Assembly (NCBI GenBank): GCA_017547245.1
Contig: JAFYQD010000006.1
Coordinates: forward strand, 20,333 to 84,332
DNA from: Oscillospiraceae bacterium
Lineage (GTDB): Bacteria > Bacillota > Clostridia > Oscillospirales > Ruminococcaceae
Direction of reading: 5' to 3'
Length of the DNA: 64,000 nt
How positions within the stretch are numbered: the stretch's first letter is position 1; each line of letters starts with the position of its first letter. The notes beneath the pieces were generated by a model. It was not told the origin of the DNA, did not search any database, and saw nothing but the letters and a program-made list of their open reading frames with translations. A program made the translations under genes and the position numbers. Of this stretch, positions 26,797 to 35,483 are shown one piece after another.

Positions 26797-26825
26797 ATCA
26801 TACTATATTTCGCCCATTGGTTCAA
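26797..26825 (-). promoter_or_regulatory. Sigma-A promoter of the radical SAM/DUF2344 pair
   Basis: On the minus strand -35 TTGAAC (26820-26825) and -10 TATGAT (26797-26802) are 17 bases apart, 45 bases before the ATG. Confidence 0.7.
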
Positions 26826-26830
26826 GCGAA

Positions 26831-26865
26831 AGAAAAGCCGCCGCTCCACAACAAGAACGGCGGCT
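26831..26865 (-). terminator. Terminator of the VOC gene
   Basis: A perfect 8-bp stem (AGCCGCCG with CGGCGGCT) with a 14-base loop precedes a TTTTCTTT tract on the minus strand. Confidence 0.75.
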
Positions 26866-26881
26866 GAAACCACTTTATCGT

Positions 26882-27265
26882 TTATACCATCAGTTCGATC
26901 AGGTTGCCTTCCAGGTCGATGACGCAGCTTTCGTAATAGCCGTCGCCGGTGGTGCGGGGCAGATGGAGCACACGCAGACCATCCTCATGCATACGTGCGG
27001 TCATTTCATCCACCTTTTCGGTACTGCCAAGGTTAAAGGCAATGTGGCTGAGGCCGGTGCGGAAAAGAGCCTTGGGGGCATCTTCCATCGAGGGGCGGTT
27101 CATCAGCTCCAGACGGGCACCGTCGTCAAAGGAGAGAAAATAGGACTTAAAACCGCTCTTGGGGTTCTGATAGAACGGGGTGGGCTGAGCACCAAAATAC
27201 TTCACAAAAAAGTCCTTTACCGTTTCCAGGTCGTTCACGTACATCGCAACATGTTCGATATGCAT
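26882..27265 (-). CDS. VOC-superfamily (glyoxalase/bleomycin-resistance fold) protein
   Basis: The 127-residue protein starts HIEHVAMYVNDLETVKDFFVKYFG and ends DGYYESCVIDLEGNLIELMV, the typical first and last beta-alpha-beta units of vicinal oxygen chelate proteins. The metal ligands His2/His5, HIAF and the final Glu are plausible. The substrate cannot be inferred. It is a single gene with its own promoter and terminator. Confidence 0.9.
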   Translation of the reverse strand: MHIEHVAMYVNDLETVKDFFVKYFGAQPTPFYQNPKSGFKSYFLSFDDGARLELMNRPSMEDAPKALFRTGLSHIAFNLGSTEKVDEMTARMHEDGLRVLHLPRTTGDGYYESCVIDLEGNLIELMV

Positions 27266-27295
27266 TCTATTCCCTCCTGTATCAGGTTTGATTTT

Positions 27296-27324
27296 ATTGT
27301 AGCATACCGAAGGGTTTTTTTCAA
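27296..27324 (-). promoter_or_regulatory. Sigma-A promoter of the VOC gene
   Basis: On the minus strand -35 TTGAAA (27319-27324) and -10 TACAAT (27296-27301) are 17 bases apart. It overlaps the last codons of spoIVFB. Confidence 0.72.
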
Positions 27325-27911
27325 TCTTTCAGCCACCGAAAAAAGGCCGCCGCAGGCACCAAAGGAAAGAGCAGCAGCGAGGGCAAACGGGGATGTTTTT
27401 TCCACAAACAAACACTCCACCACAGAAGCAAAACCAGCACAACAACAGCCACGGCAATGCATATCCGTTTGGCCCTTCGATACCCCCACCGATGTTCGGC
27501 CAACAGCCAAAGCATTCTGCCGCCATCCATACCCTGCACAGGCAGCAGGTTAAAGCCGCCCAACACCAGGTTCATGGCCGAAAAAAGCCTTGGAGCATAT
27601 TGTGCCGACAAGCCAAAAAGAAGGGCCAGCAGCAGATTGACCGCCGGTCCCGAAGCAATGGCAAACAGTTCTCTTTTCAGGTTGGGTAAACCCCGCCCGG
27701 ACAGTTTTGCCCCCATCAGCGAAAGGTGCAGACAGCGTGGTCTGCAGCCCGCCGCGGCCATGGCAGCCAAATGGCCCAGCTCGTGGCAGACGGCTGACGC
27801 CAGACCAAGCACAACCAGCCGATGGAGCGGTGCCGCCGCTACCCCACCCAACAGCAGCCAGAAGCTCCAGTGAAGCCGAAGCTCCACACCGCCTATGCGG
27901 AAGGTCATCAC
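27321..27911 (-). CDS. spoIVFB: SpoIVFB-like site-2 intramembrane metalloprotease (M50)
   Basis: SpoIVFB cleaves pro-sigma-K in the mother cell membrane around the forespore. The 196-residue polytopic protein has the zinc motif HELGH in the second hydrophobic segment (AVCHELGHLAAM) and the second metal site in NLLPVQGMDGGRM. Size and topology match SpoIVFB. Its start overlaps the upstream M23-type gene by 4 bases, matching the spoIVFA-spoIVFB order. In many Firmicutes the pair sits next to rplU-rpmA; here it does not. Confidence 0.85.
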   Translation of the reverse strand: MMTFRIGGVELRLHWSFWLLLGGVAAAPLHRLVVLGLASAVCHELGHLAAMAAAGCRPRCLHLSLMGAKLSGRGLPNLKRELFAIASGPAVNLLLALLFGLSAQYAPRLFSAMNLVLGGFNLLPVQGMDGGRMLWLLAEHRWGYRRAKRICIAVAVVVLVLLLWWSVCLWKKHPRLPSLLLFPLVPAAAFFRWLKD

Positions 27912-28681
27912 AGGTCAAAGGCAGCCAAAGGATCAACGCATTTTTCCTTCAGCCTGACCTCAAAATGAAGGTGGTTGCCGGTGGAGATTCCTGTGCTGCC
28001 CACTGTGGCAATGCGTTCCCCGGCACGCAAATGAACCCCCGGCTGCGCCAAAACGGACCGGCAATGGCAATAGGCCGTCACCAGTCCGCCCCCGTGGTCG
28101 ATGGTAATGTAGTTGCCGTAAATGGCAGAACTTCCGGTATTCTGCACCACACCCGGCCATGCGGCATAGATTGCGCTGCCCCCCACGGCAGCAATGTCGA
28201 TGCCGGTGTGGAAGTCGCTTCCGCCCGAAACAGGATGGATGCGCGGACCAAACACACAGCTTAGGATGCCGTTGACCGGTGCCGATGCAGGTGCTGAAAA
28301 GACCGGCCGATTTTCCGAAACATTGTCGGGCAAAGATTCTTCATTCCAGTTTTGTTCTCCCCCCTGCCCGGCATAAACCATGATGCTTTCTTCCATGCGG
28401 CCAAGCAGGATGGTCAGCCCCACCTCTTCGGCGGTTTGACGCCACACCTCGGTTGTTTGACCAATGGGCGCATTCAGCAGGGTGTGGTAAACATTTTTGG
28501 TCTGTTCGGCCAGCGTTGGGTTTATTTTTCCCACCAGCAAGCCTGCCGCAATCACCACCAGCGCCAGCCAGCAGCGGAAAAGGGTGCATTTCAAAACCAC
28601 GTCTTCTTTTTTAGGAACAGCGGCTGTCTGATAGGGTCTTCGGTCACGGTCGGGTCTTCGGTGGTTTCTTTGCGGCTTCAT
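27908..28681 (-). CDS. spoIVFA: SpoIVFA-like membrane protein with an M23 peptidase domain
   Basis: The protein of 257 residues has a basic cytoplasmic N-terminus, one membrane helix (LFRCWLALVVIAAGLLVG) and an extracytoplasmic LytM/M23 domain. The M23 metal motifs look intact: FHTGIDIA (H...D) and GNHLHFEV (HxH). SpoIVFA holds SpoIVFB inactive until it is cleaved by SpoIVB. Adjacency to spoIVFB supports the call; a SpoIIQ-like protein is the alternative. I chose the ATG at 28681 with GGAGG 8 bases upstream over one at 28729. Confidence 0.8.
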   Translation of the reverse strand: MKPQRNHRRPDRDRRPYQTAAVPKKEDVVLKCTLFRCWLALVVIAAGLLVGKINPTLAEQTKNVYHTLLNAPIGQTTEVWRQTAEEVGLTILLGRMEESIMVYAGQGGEQNWNEESLPDNVSENRPVFSAPASAPVNGILSCVFGPRIHPVSGGSDFHTGIDIAAVGGSAIYAAWPGVVQNTGSSAIYGNYITIDHGGGLVTAYCHCRSVLAQPGVHLRAGERIATVGSTGISTGNHLHFEVRLKEKCVDPLAAFDL

Positions 28682-28732
28682 TCGGCATTCCTCCCCTTTT
28701 TGTACAAACCTATGCTCCGCACGGCACAAATA

Positions 28733-28766
28733 TGAAAAGGGCCGCAGACGGTGCTGCAGCCCTTTG
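28733..28766 (-). terminator. Terminator of the nfn operon
   Basis: Arms AAAGGGC and GCCCTTT with inner GCAG/CTGC pairing form a stem just past the stop of the large Nfn subunit; TTTTC follows on the minus strand. Confidence 0.65.
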
Positions 28767-28777
28767 GGAAAGCGTAT

Positions 28778-30163
28778 TTACTTGGAACGGATGTATTCGT
28801 CGATGGAACGGGCAGCGGTTTTTCCTGCGCCCATGGCCAGAATGACGGTGGCCGCACCGGTAACGGCATCGCCGCCGGCATAGACCCCTTCACGGGTGGT
28901 CTTCATGTTTTCGTCCGCAATCAAACAGCCGCGCTTGTTGGCTTCCAGCCCCTGGGTGGTGGTGCGGATAAGGGGGTTGGGCGAAGTGCCGATGGACATA
29001 ATGACCGTATCCACATCCAGCACAAAGTTGGAGCCCTCTTTGACCATGGGACGGCGGCGACCCGAAGCATCAGGTTCGCCCAGTTCCATTTCCACACATT
29101 CAATGCCCTTCACCTGTCCGTCATCATCCCCAAGGATGGCAACGGGATTGCACAGCACCCTGAACTGAATGCCCTCTTCCATGGCGTGGTGCACTTCTTC
29201 GGCACGGGCAGGCATTTCGGCCAGACCGCGGCGGTAAATGATGCATACCTCTTCGGCACCCAGACGCATGGCGCAACGGGCAGCATCCATGGCAACATTG
29301 CCGCCGCCCACCACAGCCACCTTTTTACCGCGGCGGATGGGGGTATCGTAATCTTCCAGATAGGCCTTCATCAGGTTGGTACGGGTAAGGAACTCGTTGG
29401 CCGAGAAAACACCGATCAGACTTTCGCCGGGGATATTCATAAAGCTGGGCAGACCTGCGCCCGAACCGATGAACACAGCTTCATAGCCATCTTCAAACAG
29501 CTCGTCCACCGACAGGATGCGGCCCATTACCATATCGGTTTTGATCTCTACCCCAAGGTTTTTCAGGGTTTCGACCTCGTGGCTGACAATCGCCTTGGGC
29601 AGACGGAATTCGGGAATGCCGTACATCAGCACGCCGCCTGCCACATGGAAGGCCTCGAACACGGTAACGGCATAACCCTGGCGAGCCAGGTCACCGGCGC
29701 AGGTAAGACCGGCTGGGCCGGCACCAATGACCGCCACACGGTGTCCGTTGCCGGGCGGAGTGACGGTGGAAACACCGCCGTGTGCCATGTGCCAGTCGGC
29801 CACAAAGCGTTCCAGACGGCCAATGGCCACAGGTTCGCCCTTGATACCGCGCACACATTTGGATTCACACTGGCTTTCCTGCGGACAGACACGTCCGCAA
29901 ACGGCGGGCAGGCTGTTGGTTTGGGAAATGATATCGTAGGCGGCGGCAAAATCGCCCTCTGCCACCTTTTCAATGAATTCGGGGATACGAACATTAACAG
30001 GGCAGCCGTCCACGCAGGGACGGTTTTTGCAGTGCAGGCAACGGGTCGCTTCTTCTCTGGCCATTTCTTCGGTATAACCCAAAGTCACTTCCTTGAAGTT
30101 GCGGGCACGCACCAGCGGCTCCTGTTCGGGCATGGGGGTCTTTTTGGGATTCATGTTTGCCAT
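28778..30163 (-). CDS. nfnB: NADPH-binding large subunit of NfnAB-type transhydrogenase (GltA/SudA family)
   Basis: The 461-residue protein belongs to the glutamate synthase small-subunit-like family. It has N-terminal iron-sulfur cysteines (CLHCKNRPCVDGCPVNV and CGRVCPQESQCESKC), an FAD Rossmann motif (VAVIGAGPAGLTCAG) and an NADPH Rossmann motif (VAVVGGGNVAMDAAR). With the adjacent ferredoxin-NADP reductase-like subunit it forms an electron-bifurcating NADH-dependent ferredoxin:NADP oxidoreductase. It could instead be named GltA or SudA. It starts 1 base after its partner's stop. Confidence 0.88.
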   Translation of the reverse strand: MANMNPKKTPMPEQEPLVRARNFKEVTLGYTEEMAREEATRCLHCKNRPCVDGCPVNVRIPEFIEKVAEGDFAAAYDIISQTNSLPAVCGRVCPQESQCESKCVRGIKGEPVAIGRLERFVADWHMAHGGVSTVTPPGNGHRVAVIGAGPAGLTCAGDLARQGYAVTVFEAFHVAGGVLMYGIPEFRLPKAIVSHEVETLKNLGVEIKTDMVMGRILSVDELFEDGYEAVFIGSGAGLPSFMNIPGESLIGVFSANEFLTRTNLMKAYLEDYDTPIRRGKKVAVVGGGNVAMDAARCAMRLGAEEVCIIYRRGLAEMPARAEEVHHAMEEGIQFRVLCNPVAILGDDDGQVKGIECVEMELGEPDASGRRRPMVKEGSNFVLDVDTVIMSIGTSPNPLIRTTTQGLEANKRGCLIADENMKTTREGVYAGGDAVTGAATVILAMGAGKTAARSIDEYIRSK

Positions 30164-30164
30164 T

Positions 30165-31004
30165 TCAGCGCACCTCCCCTGTCAGGCGGCAAGGATGCTC
30201 GCGGTCGTGCTGTTCTCTGCTGCGGTAGGTGGCGTTGCGCTTCATCAGCTCGTCAAAATCCACCTGATGACCGTCAAAGTCGGGACCATCCACACAGGCA
30301 AATTTTGTCTGGCCGCCCACGGTTACACGGCAGCCGCCGCACATGCCGGTGCCGTCAATCATAATGGGGTTCAGGCTGACCAGGGTGGGAATTTCAAGCT
30401 CTTTGGTCAGGGCCGAAACGAACTTCATCATGGGTACAGGGCCGATGGCAATGACCAGGTCGTAGTTGCTGCCCTGCTGAATCAGGCTGCGCAGTTTGTC
30501 GGTAACAAAGCCCTTTTCGCCATAGCTTCCGTCATCGGTGGTCAGGTAAAGGTTGGTGCTGGCTGCAGCCATTTCTTCCTCCAGAATGACGATATCCTTG
30601 CTGCGGAAACCGGCAATCAGGTCTACCTGTACGCCCATGTTGTGCAGCGCCTTGGCCTGAGGATAGGCAATGGCGCAGCCCACGCCGCCGCCCACAACGG
30701 CAACCTTTTTTACCTCACCAAAATGGGTGGGGTTGCCCAAAGGGCCAACAAAGTCGGCAATGGTGTCGCCCACTTCCTTTTGACCAAGCAGCATGGTGGA
30801 GCGGCCCACCTTCTGGAAGATGATGGTGACCGTTCCCTTTTCACGGTCATAGTCGGCGATGGTCAGGGGAACACGCTCCCCCTGTTCATCCACACGGAAG
30901 ATGATGAACTGGCCGGCCTGTGCCTTGCGGGCAACAAGGGGTGCCTCTATCGACAGCAGGGTTACGGCGCTGTTCAGTTCTCTCTTTTCAACAATTCGAA
31001 ACAC
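30165..31004 (-). CDS. nfnA: NADH-binding small subunit of NfnAB-type transhydrogenase (SudB/PyrK-like)
   Basis: The protein of 279 residues has a flavin-binding beta-barrel (QAGQFIIFRVDEQGERVPLTIAD), a nucleotide-binding domain (KVAVVGGGVGCAIAYP) and a 2Fe-2S motif (GTGMCGGCRVTV with a later FACVDGPDFD), as in NfnA/SudB. The start is a GTG at 31004 with GGAGG 7 bases upstream; the longer frame to 31121 crosses the promoter. It leads the nfnA-nfnB pair, supplying NADPH from NADH and reduced ferredoxin. Confidence 0.9.
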   Translation of the reverse strand: MFRIVEKRELNSAVTLLSIEAPLVARKAQAGQFIIFRVDEQGERVPLTIADYDREKGTVTIIFQKVGRSTMLLGQKEVGDTIADFVGPLGNPTHFGEVKKVAVVGGGVGCAIAYPQAKALHNMGVQVDLIAGFRSKDIVILEEEMAAASTNLYLTTDDGSYGEKGFVTDKLRSLIQQGSNYDLVIAIGPVPMMKFVSALTKELEIPTLVSLNPIMIDGTGMCGGCRVTVGGQTKFACVDGPDFDGHQVDFDELMKRNATYRSREQHDREHPCRLTGEVR

Positions 31005-31056
31005 TATATTCCCTCCTCGGCTCTTTGCAGAGCGAGTCTTAATATCGTATCTGAAA

Positions 31057-31085
31057 ATTATAATGCAAAAACCATAACATGGCAA
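31057..31085 (-). promoter_or_regulatory. Sigma-A promoter of nfnAB
   Basis: On the minus strand -35 TTGCCA (31080-31085) and perfect -10 TATAAT (31057-31062) are 17 bases apart. Confidence 0.72.
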
Positions 31086-31097
31086 GCCAAACCGCAC

Positions 31098-31134
31098 AAC
31101 AAAAAACTCACCCGGCCGCAAAACCGGGTGAGTT
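31098..31134 (-). terminator. Terminator of the amidase-Big_2 gene
   Basis: A perfect 11-bp stem (AACTCACCCGG with CCGGGTGAGTT) is followed by a T-run on the minus strand, 8 bases after the stop. Confidence 0.88.
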
Positions 31135-31141
31135 GGCTTTG

Positions 31142-34100
31142 TTATTCTTCTGCAGGGGGTTCTTCCGAGGAAGATTCCGGCTGGGACGAAGATTCTTCCT
31201 GCTGTTCCACCGTGATGGTGCAGGAGGCGGTAAAACCGCCATCCTTGGTGGTAACCGTTATGGTAACGGAACCGCTGCCCACAATGGTAACCTTGCCGCT
31301 GCTGTCCACCGTGGCAACAGAATCGTCCGAGCTGGACCAGCTGACGGTCTGGTCGGTGGCCTCACCAGGGGCAACCGAGGCGCTGAGCTTGATGGTATCG
31401 CCCACCTTGCCTTCGGCCTCGCTCTTGTTCAGGGTTACACCGCTTACGGGAATGTTGGTTTGGGCCGCCGTAACGGTGACGGTGCAGGAGGCACTCTTGC
31501 CGCTGCCGTCGTTGGCAGTGGCGGTGATGGTGGCCTGTCCTTCCTTGACGGCGGTGACCTTGCCGTTGTTGTCCACGGTGGCCACACTCTTATCCGAGCT
31601 GGACCAGGTTACCGTTTTGTCGGCGGCATTGTCGGGCTTGACCGTGGCGGTCAGTGTTTTGGTCTCCCCTGCCTTCAGTTCCAAAGCGGAATCCGACAGA
31701 GCAACACTTTCGACCGCAACCTTTGCGGCAGCTACCGTAACCCCACAGGTGGCCTTGATGCCGCTGCCGTCGTTGGCGGTGGCGGTGATGGTGGCCTGTC
31801 CTTCCTTAACGGCGGTAACCTTGCCGCTGCTGTCCACCGTGGCAATGGAGGTGTTGGAGCTGGTCCATTTGACCGTTTTGTCGGTGGCATTGTCGGGGGT
31901 TACGGCGGCGGTCAGGGTTTCGGCGGCACCGACCTCAAGGGTAACGGAAGTTTTATTCAGCGAAATCTGGGTTACCGGAATCAGTTCCTTGGTAACGATG
32001 ACCTTGCAGGTGGCTGTTTTTTCGGGATAGGCTTCCATGGCGGCGATGATGACCGCTTCGCCTTCCTTGACAGCGGTGACCTTACCGTTGCTGTCCACCT
32101 TGGCAATTTTGCTGTCGCCGCTGGTCCACACCACCTTCTGATTGGTAACGGCGGTGCTGCCCTGCTTTATGGCAGCGGTCAGCGTTTCGGTTCCCTTTAT
32201 GGCCAGGGTAAGCTCGGTCTTGTTCAGGGCAATGGTGTATGCCTCGGTAACAGTGACCTCGCAGGTGGCCTTTTTACCGTTGGAAGTTTCGGCCGTGATG
32301 GTGGCCTTGCCCAGCTTGACACCGGTGACCTTACCGGTTTCGTCCACCTTGGCAATTTTGGCATCGCTGCTGGTCCAGACAACGGTCTGATCGGCGTTGG
32401 CGGGCTGGATTGCTGCGGTAATAGCGGCGGTTTCGCCCACAGCCACATTAAGGGTGGTGGGGGTCAGGGTAATTCCGGTAGGTGCAGCCAGGTCGGTAGA
32501 GCCCACCGACTGAACACCGGTAAGCGAGCTTCCACCCATGCTGCTCATATAGTCTTCGATGGCAACAGCCATACGTGCTGCCACCTTGCTTTGATAAGAA
32601 GAGGTGCAAAGCTTTTTGAATTCGGACTGATTGGTGATAAAACCGCATTCAGCCAGAATGGAGGGATACTGGGTAACACGGGTGACGTAATACAGACCGT
32701 ACTTTCCGCCGCGGTTGGTGGTGGAAAGACCGTTGGCAATGCCGCCGGAAACCTTGGAGGCCAGCGAAGATGCCCAGGGACGGAAATAGTAAGCCTCGCT
32801 GCCTGTTGCCGAAGAACCGGCAGCGTTGCAGTGCACCGCCACATACAGGTTGGCGTTATAACTTTCGGCCGCAGAGGTACGGGCTGCCACACGGGTGGTG
32901 TCGTGGCCAATCAGCTTAACATTGGCGCCCAGGCTTTCCAGTTCGTCCACCAGCTTGGTGGCAATGGCATAGTTGATGTCGGCTTCGGTCATGCCGGGGA
33001 AGCTGACAGCACCGGGATCGCCGCCGCCATGTCCGGCATCCACAACAATGTTGGCTGCGCCTATGCTGATGGGATTGCTGAAGCGGAACACAATATTGTT
33101 GCCATCCACCGATGCCTTATAGCCCACAAACCCGCTCTTGAGCTTCAGGGTAAGGGTGCTGCCGCTCCATGTGGCGGCCGAGAACAGCGGGTTTTTGGTC
33201 AGGGTAAGGTTGCCGGGAACGGTGGTGGTGTTCTGGAAGTTGATTTTGATGCCCGAAGAGGTATAGCGCATCACATAGCTTACAGGCTGGGCGCTGAACA
33301 GCGTAACGGTGGTATAACGCTTGTCGGCATCCACCTTAAGTCCCTTGATGACATTCTTGCCGGCAGATTTGTTGGTGGAAGAAATGTCCTTGGAATATAC
33401 ACGCAGGCCCGAGGCCAGATTGTTGTAGGTAAATGTGCCGGTGGAGTCTTTGTACACGATCTGATCGCCCACCGCATAGTCCAGTGTGCCCTTGGGCAGC
33501 GGATAATACTCGGGGTCAGAAATGTCGTCCAGACGGCTTGTGGGGAAGGTTTCGGCCTGTGCTGCGGTCACCACAATGGGTTCTCCGTCGCCGATGTTCA
33601 CCACCTTGTTTACGCTTACATGGGCCCCCTTCATGGACATGGAGTCGCCCTCAAAAACGCCCTTAAAGACGATCTGGCCCAGATTTTGCACCTTGCTGGT
33701 GGCTTCCGGAACGGTGAGGGTTCCCACAAACTTGACGTACGAGGATTCCTTGTCGGTGCTGTCGTCGTCATCTTCGCTTTCTTTCAGGGTGATGGTCTGT
33801 CCGTTCAGGGTGGCGGTCACCTTGGCACCTTCATAGGCCAGTGCCGAAACGGTGATATCCATACCGCCGTCAACCGTCAGGTTGCCGGTAGGTTCCACCG
33901 ATTTAATAATGGTGATGTTTCTTGTAACGGTATAGGTAAGGGTCTTTTCCTTATGGGCAATCACAAAGACGTTTTTGCCTGCCTTAAGCTCATATGTAAC
34001 ACTGAAGAAGCCCGTATCGTCGGTTTCAATTTCCTTGCCGTTGATGGTAACCGGTTTGGTGGGATCTGAACCGCCGGCAAAGGTGACGTTGCGTTCTTCG

Positions 34101-35413
34101 GTGGAAAACTCGGTCTTTTCGGGTTTGCTGATGGTCAGCTCGGTGAAAAGGAAGTCGGGATTGATTTCATCCTTGAAAACCTGCACCAGAGTGTCGGTGC
34201 CGCCGCTGGGGTTGGCCACCAGACGGGAAAGAGAATTGAAGATACTGCCGCTCCAGCCATCCAGCTGCTTCAGCTGGGTATACTGCTTGGCCAGTTCGTC
34301 GGGAGAGGACCAGCCGGTATAGCTGCTGCACATACGGCTGCTGTACTGCACCACATACATATCCACACCCTGGTGGATGCACAGGTCGCTCCACCATTTT
34401 GTTACCGTTTCAAAGGGAATGGCACCGTCAGCCAGCGAACCATAGGCCTCAACGGCCACAAAATCAACCAGCTTGTCCTCGATATAACCCTTTACATCGG
34501 CGTTGCCGCTGCCCAGGGTGGTGAAGGCTGCATTGGTTTTAGAGCCTGCCTCGTGCTGGGAGGCATTCATCCAGACAGGGTCGGTAAGTACACCCAGCTG
34601 GATGCCGCGGGCCTTGGTGCGCATGGTCTCGTAAACACGTCTTACCGCGTTTTCGGGCACCTGTGCCATATAGTTTTCAAAACCGATGGAACCGCCTGCA
34701 CGGAGATAGTCGGCATAGCTGGAGGAGGTTACCTCGTTGTAATAGCTGCGCATCAGCACGCCGTCAATGTTGTATTCGGTCAGACCCAGCAGTGCGTCGG
34801 TAATGTTATCCATCACCTCGGCGGTAACTGCACCGGGCTGGGAAAGGGCTGCGCCGTCGTATTCCTGCAGCACATCAAAGATGGCATAGACATACAGGTT
34901 TTTGGCTCTGGCCTTTTCCACAATATAACCCATGATATCAAAATCTGCAGAGGTCACGGGGAAAACATCGTTTTTATAGATAACGCTTTCGGTGGCGTTG
35001 GTGTCGATGATGACGGTGTTCATGGTCAGCTTGACCGCATTGGCAAGGGCCAGATCAATCTCTGCCTTCAGCTTGTCAACCGCCATGGGTTTGGAGGTAA
35101 GAAAATCTTCGCCGGGGGTCAGATATACGGCACGCATTTCGTCCGGCTTGTTGTAGGTGACGGGGGTGTCGTCAATGATGTCACCCTCAACAATGGGGGC
35201 ATATTCCAATTCCGAATCGGGGTCTTCGATCTCGTTGAAAACCGGATCTTCCGGTTCTTCGGCATTCCCCGACTGGGAGGAGGGATCCCGTTCTTCGGCA
35301 GGAGCAGAAGGACCGACCACCAGCGCAATGCCGGCGGCAGCCAGAATAATGATTACAAATAGTGCAATGATGGCTATCATCGCTTTGGTATTCAAAAACT
35401 GTTTTCTTCCCAC
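31142..35413 (-). CDS. Giant envelope protein: GHL10-like barrel, N-acetylmuramoyl-L-alanine amidase and five Big_2 domains
   Basis: The 1423-residue protein has an N-terminal signal anchor (residues 12-33), an acidic linker, a TIM-barrel-like GHL10/DUF4015-type region (about 92-420), Ig-like regions and an AMIN-like region (to about 785), then an amidase_3 domain (about 787-955). The amidase has the zinc motifs VVDAGHGGGDPG and VAVHCNA and the catalytic Glu in LAECGF. Five Big_2 repeats follow (about 975-1405), each with a WxSSD and a VT/VTV end, and an SSSE-rich tail. No LPXTG motif is seen. It should cut peptidoglycan stem peptides at the cell surface. The start is a GTG with GGAGG 7 bases upstream. 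Confidence 0.88.
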   Translation of the reverse strand: MGRKQFLNTKAMIAIIALFVIIILAAAGIALVVGPSAPAEERDPSSQSGNAEEPEDPVFNEIEDPDSELEYAPIVEGDIIDDTPVTYNKPDEMRAVYLTPGEDFLTSKPMAVDKLKAEIDLALANAVKLTMNTVIIDTNATESVIYKNDVFPVTSADFDIMGYIVEKARAKNLYVYAIFDVLQEYDGAALSQPGAVTAEVMDNITDALLGLTEYNIDGVLMRSYYNEVTSSSYADYLRAGGSIGFENYMAQVPENAVRRVYETMRTKARGIQLGVLTDPVWMNASQHEAGSKTNAAFTTLGSGNADVKGYIEDKLVDFVAVEAYGSLADGAIPFETVTKWWSDLCIHQGVDMYVVQYSSRMCSSYTGWSSPDELAKQYTQLKQLDGWSGSIFNSLSRLVANPSGGTDTLVQVFKDEINPDFLFTELTISKPEKTEFSTEERNVTFAGGSDPTKPVTINGKEIETDDTGFFSVTYELKAGKNVFVIAHKEKTLTYTVTRNITIIKSVEPTGNLTVDGGMDITVSALAYEGAKVTATLNGQTITLKESEDDDDSTDKESSYVKFVGTLTVPEATSKVQNLGQIVFKGVFEGDSMSMKGAHVSVNKVVNIGDGEPIVVTAAQAETFPTSRLDDISDPEYYPLPKGTLDYAVGDQIVYKDSTGTFTYNNLASGLRVYSKDISSTNKSAGKNVIKGLKVDADKRYTTVTLFSAQPVSYVMRYTSSGIKINFQNTTTVPGNLTLTKNPLFSAATWSGSTLTLKLKSGFVGYKASVDGNNIVFRFSNPISIGAANIVVDAGHGGGDPGAVSFPGMTEADINYAIATKLVDELESLGANVKLIGHDTTRVAARTSAAESYNANLYVAVHCNAAGSSATGSEAYYFRPWASSLASKVSGGIANGLSTTNRGGKYGLYYVTRVTQYPSILAECGFITNQSEFKKLCTSSYQSKVAARMAVAIEDYMSSMGGSSLTGVQSVGSTDLAAPTGITLTPTTLNVAVGETAAITAAIQPANADQTVVWTSSDAKIAKVDETGKVTGVKLGKATITAETSNGKKATCEVTVTEAYTIALNKTELTLAIKGTETLTAAIKQGSTAVTNQKVVWTSGDSKIAKVDSNGKVTAVKEGEAVIIAAMEAYPEKTATCKVIVTKELIPVTQISLNKTSVTLEVGAAETLTAAVTPDNATDKTVKWTSSNTSIATVDSSGKVTAVKEGQATITATANDGSGIKATCGVTVAAAKVAVESVALSDSALELKAGETKTLTATVKPDNAADKTVTWSSSDKSVATVDNNGKVTAVKEGQATITATANDGSGKSASCTVTVTAAQTNIPVSGVTLNKSEAEGKVGDTIKLSASVAPGEATDQTVSWSSSDDSVATVDSSGKVTIVGSGSVTITVTTKDGGFTASCTITVEQQEESSSQPESSSEEPPAEE

Positions 35414-35483
35414 TGTGTAACCTCCTGTGAAGAAACCTGCGGCAGGCCGCCCTTCTTCCTAAAACTTAGCCTAAGCCAAAACA

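Noticed and set aside
31142-32490. DNA repeats in the amidase gene as a possible tandem repeat locus or mobile element
   Set aside because: The repeats correspond to five diverged Big_2 protein domains of about 85 residues each.
31079-34069. Plus-strand open frame of 996 codons opposite the amidase gene
   Set aside because: It is a shadow of the Big_2 and amidase domains; its apparent repeats come from the Big_2 repeats on the other strand.
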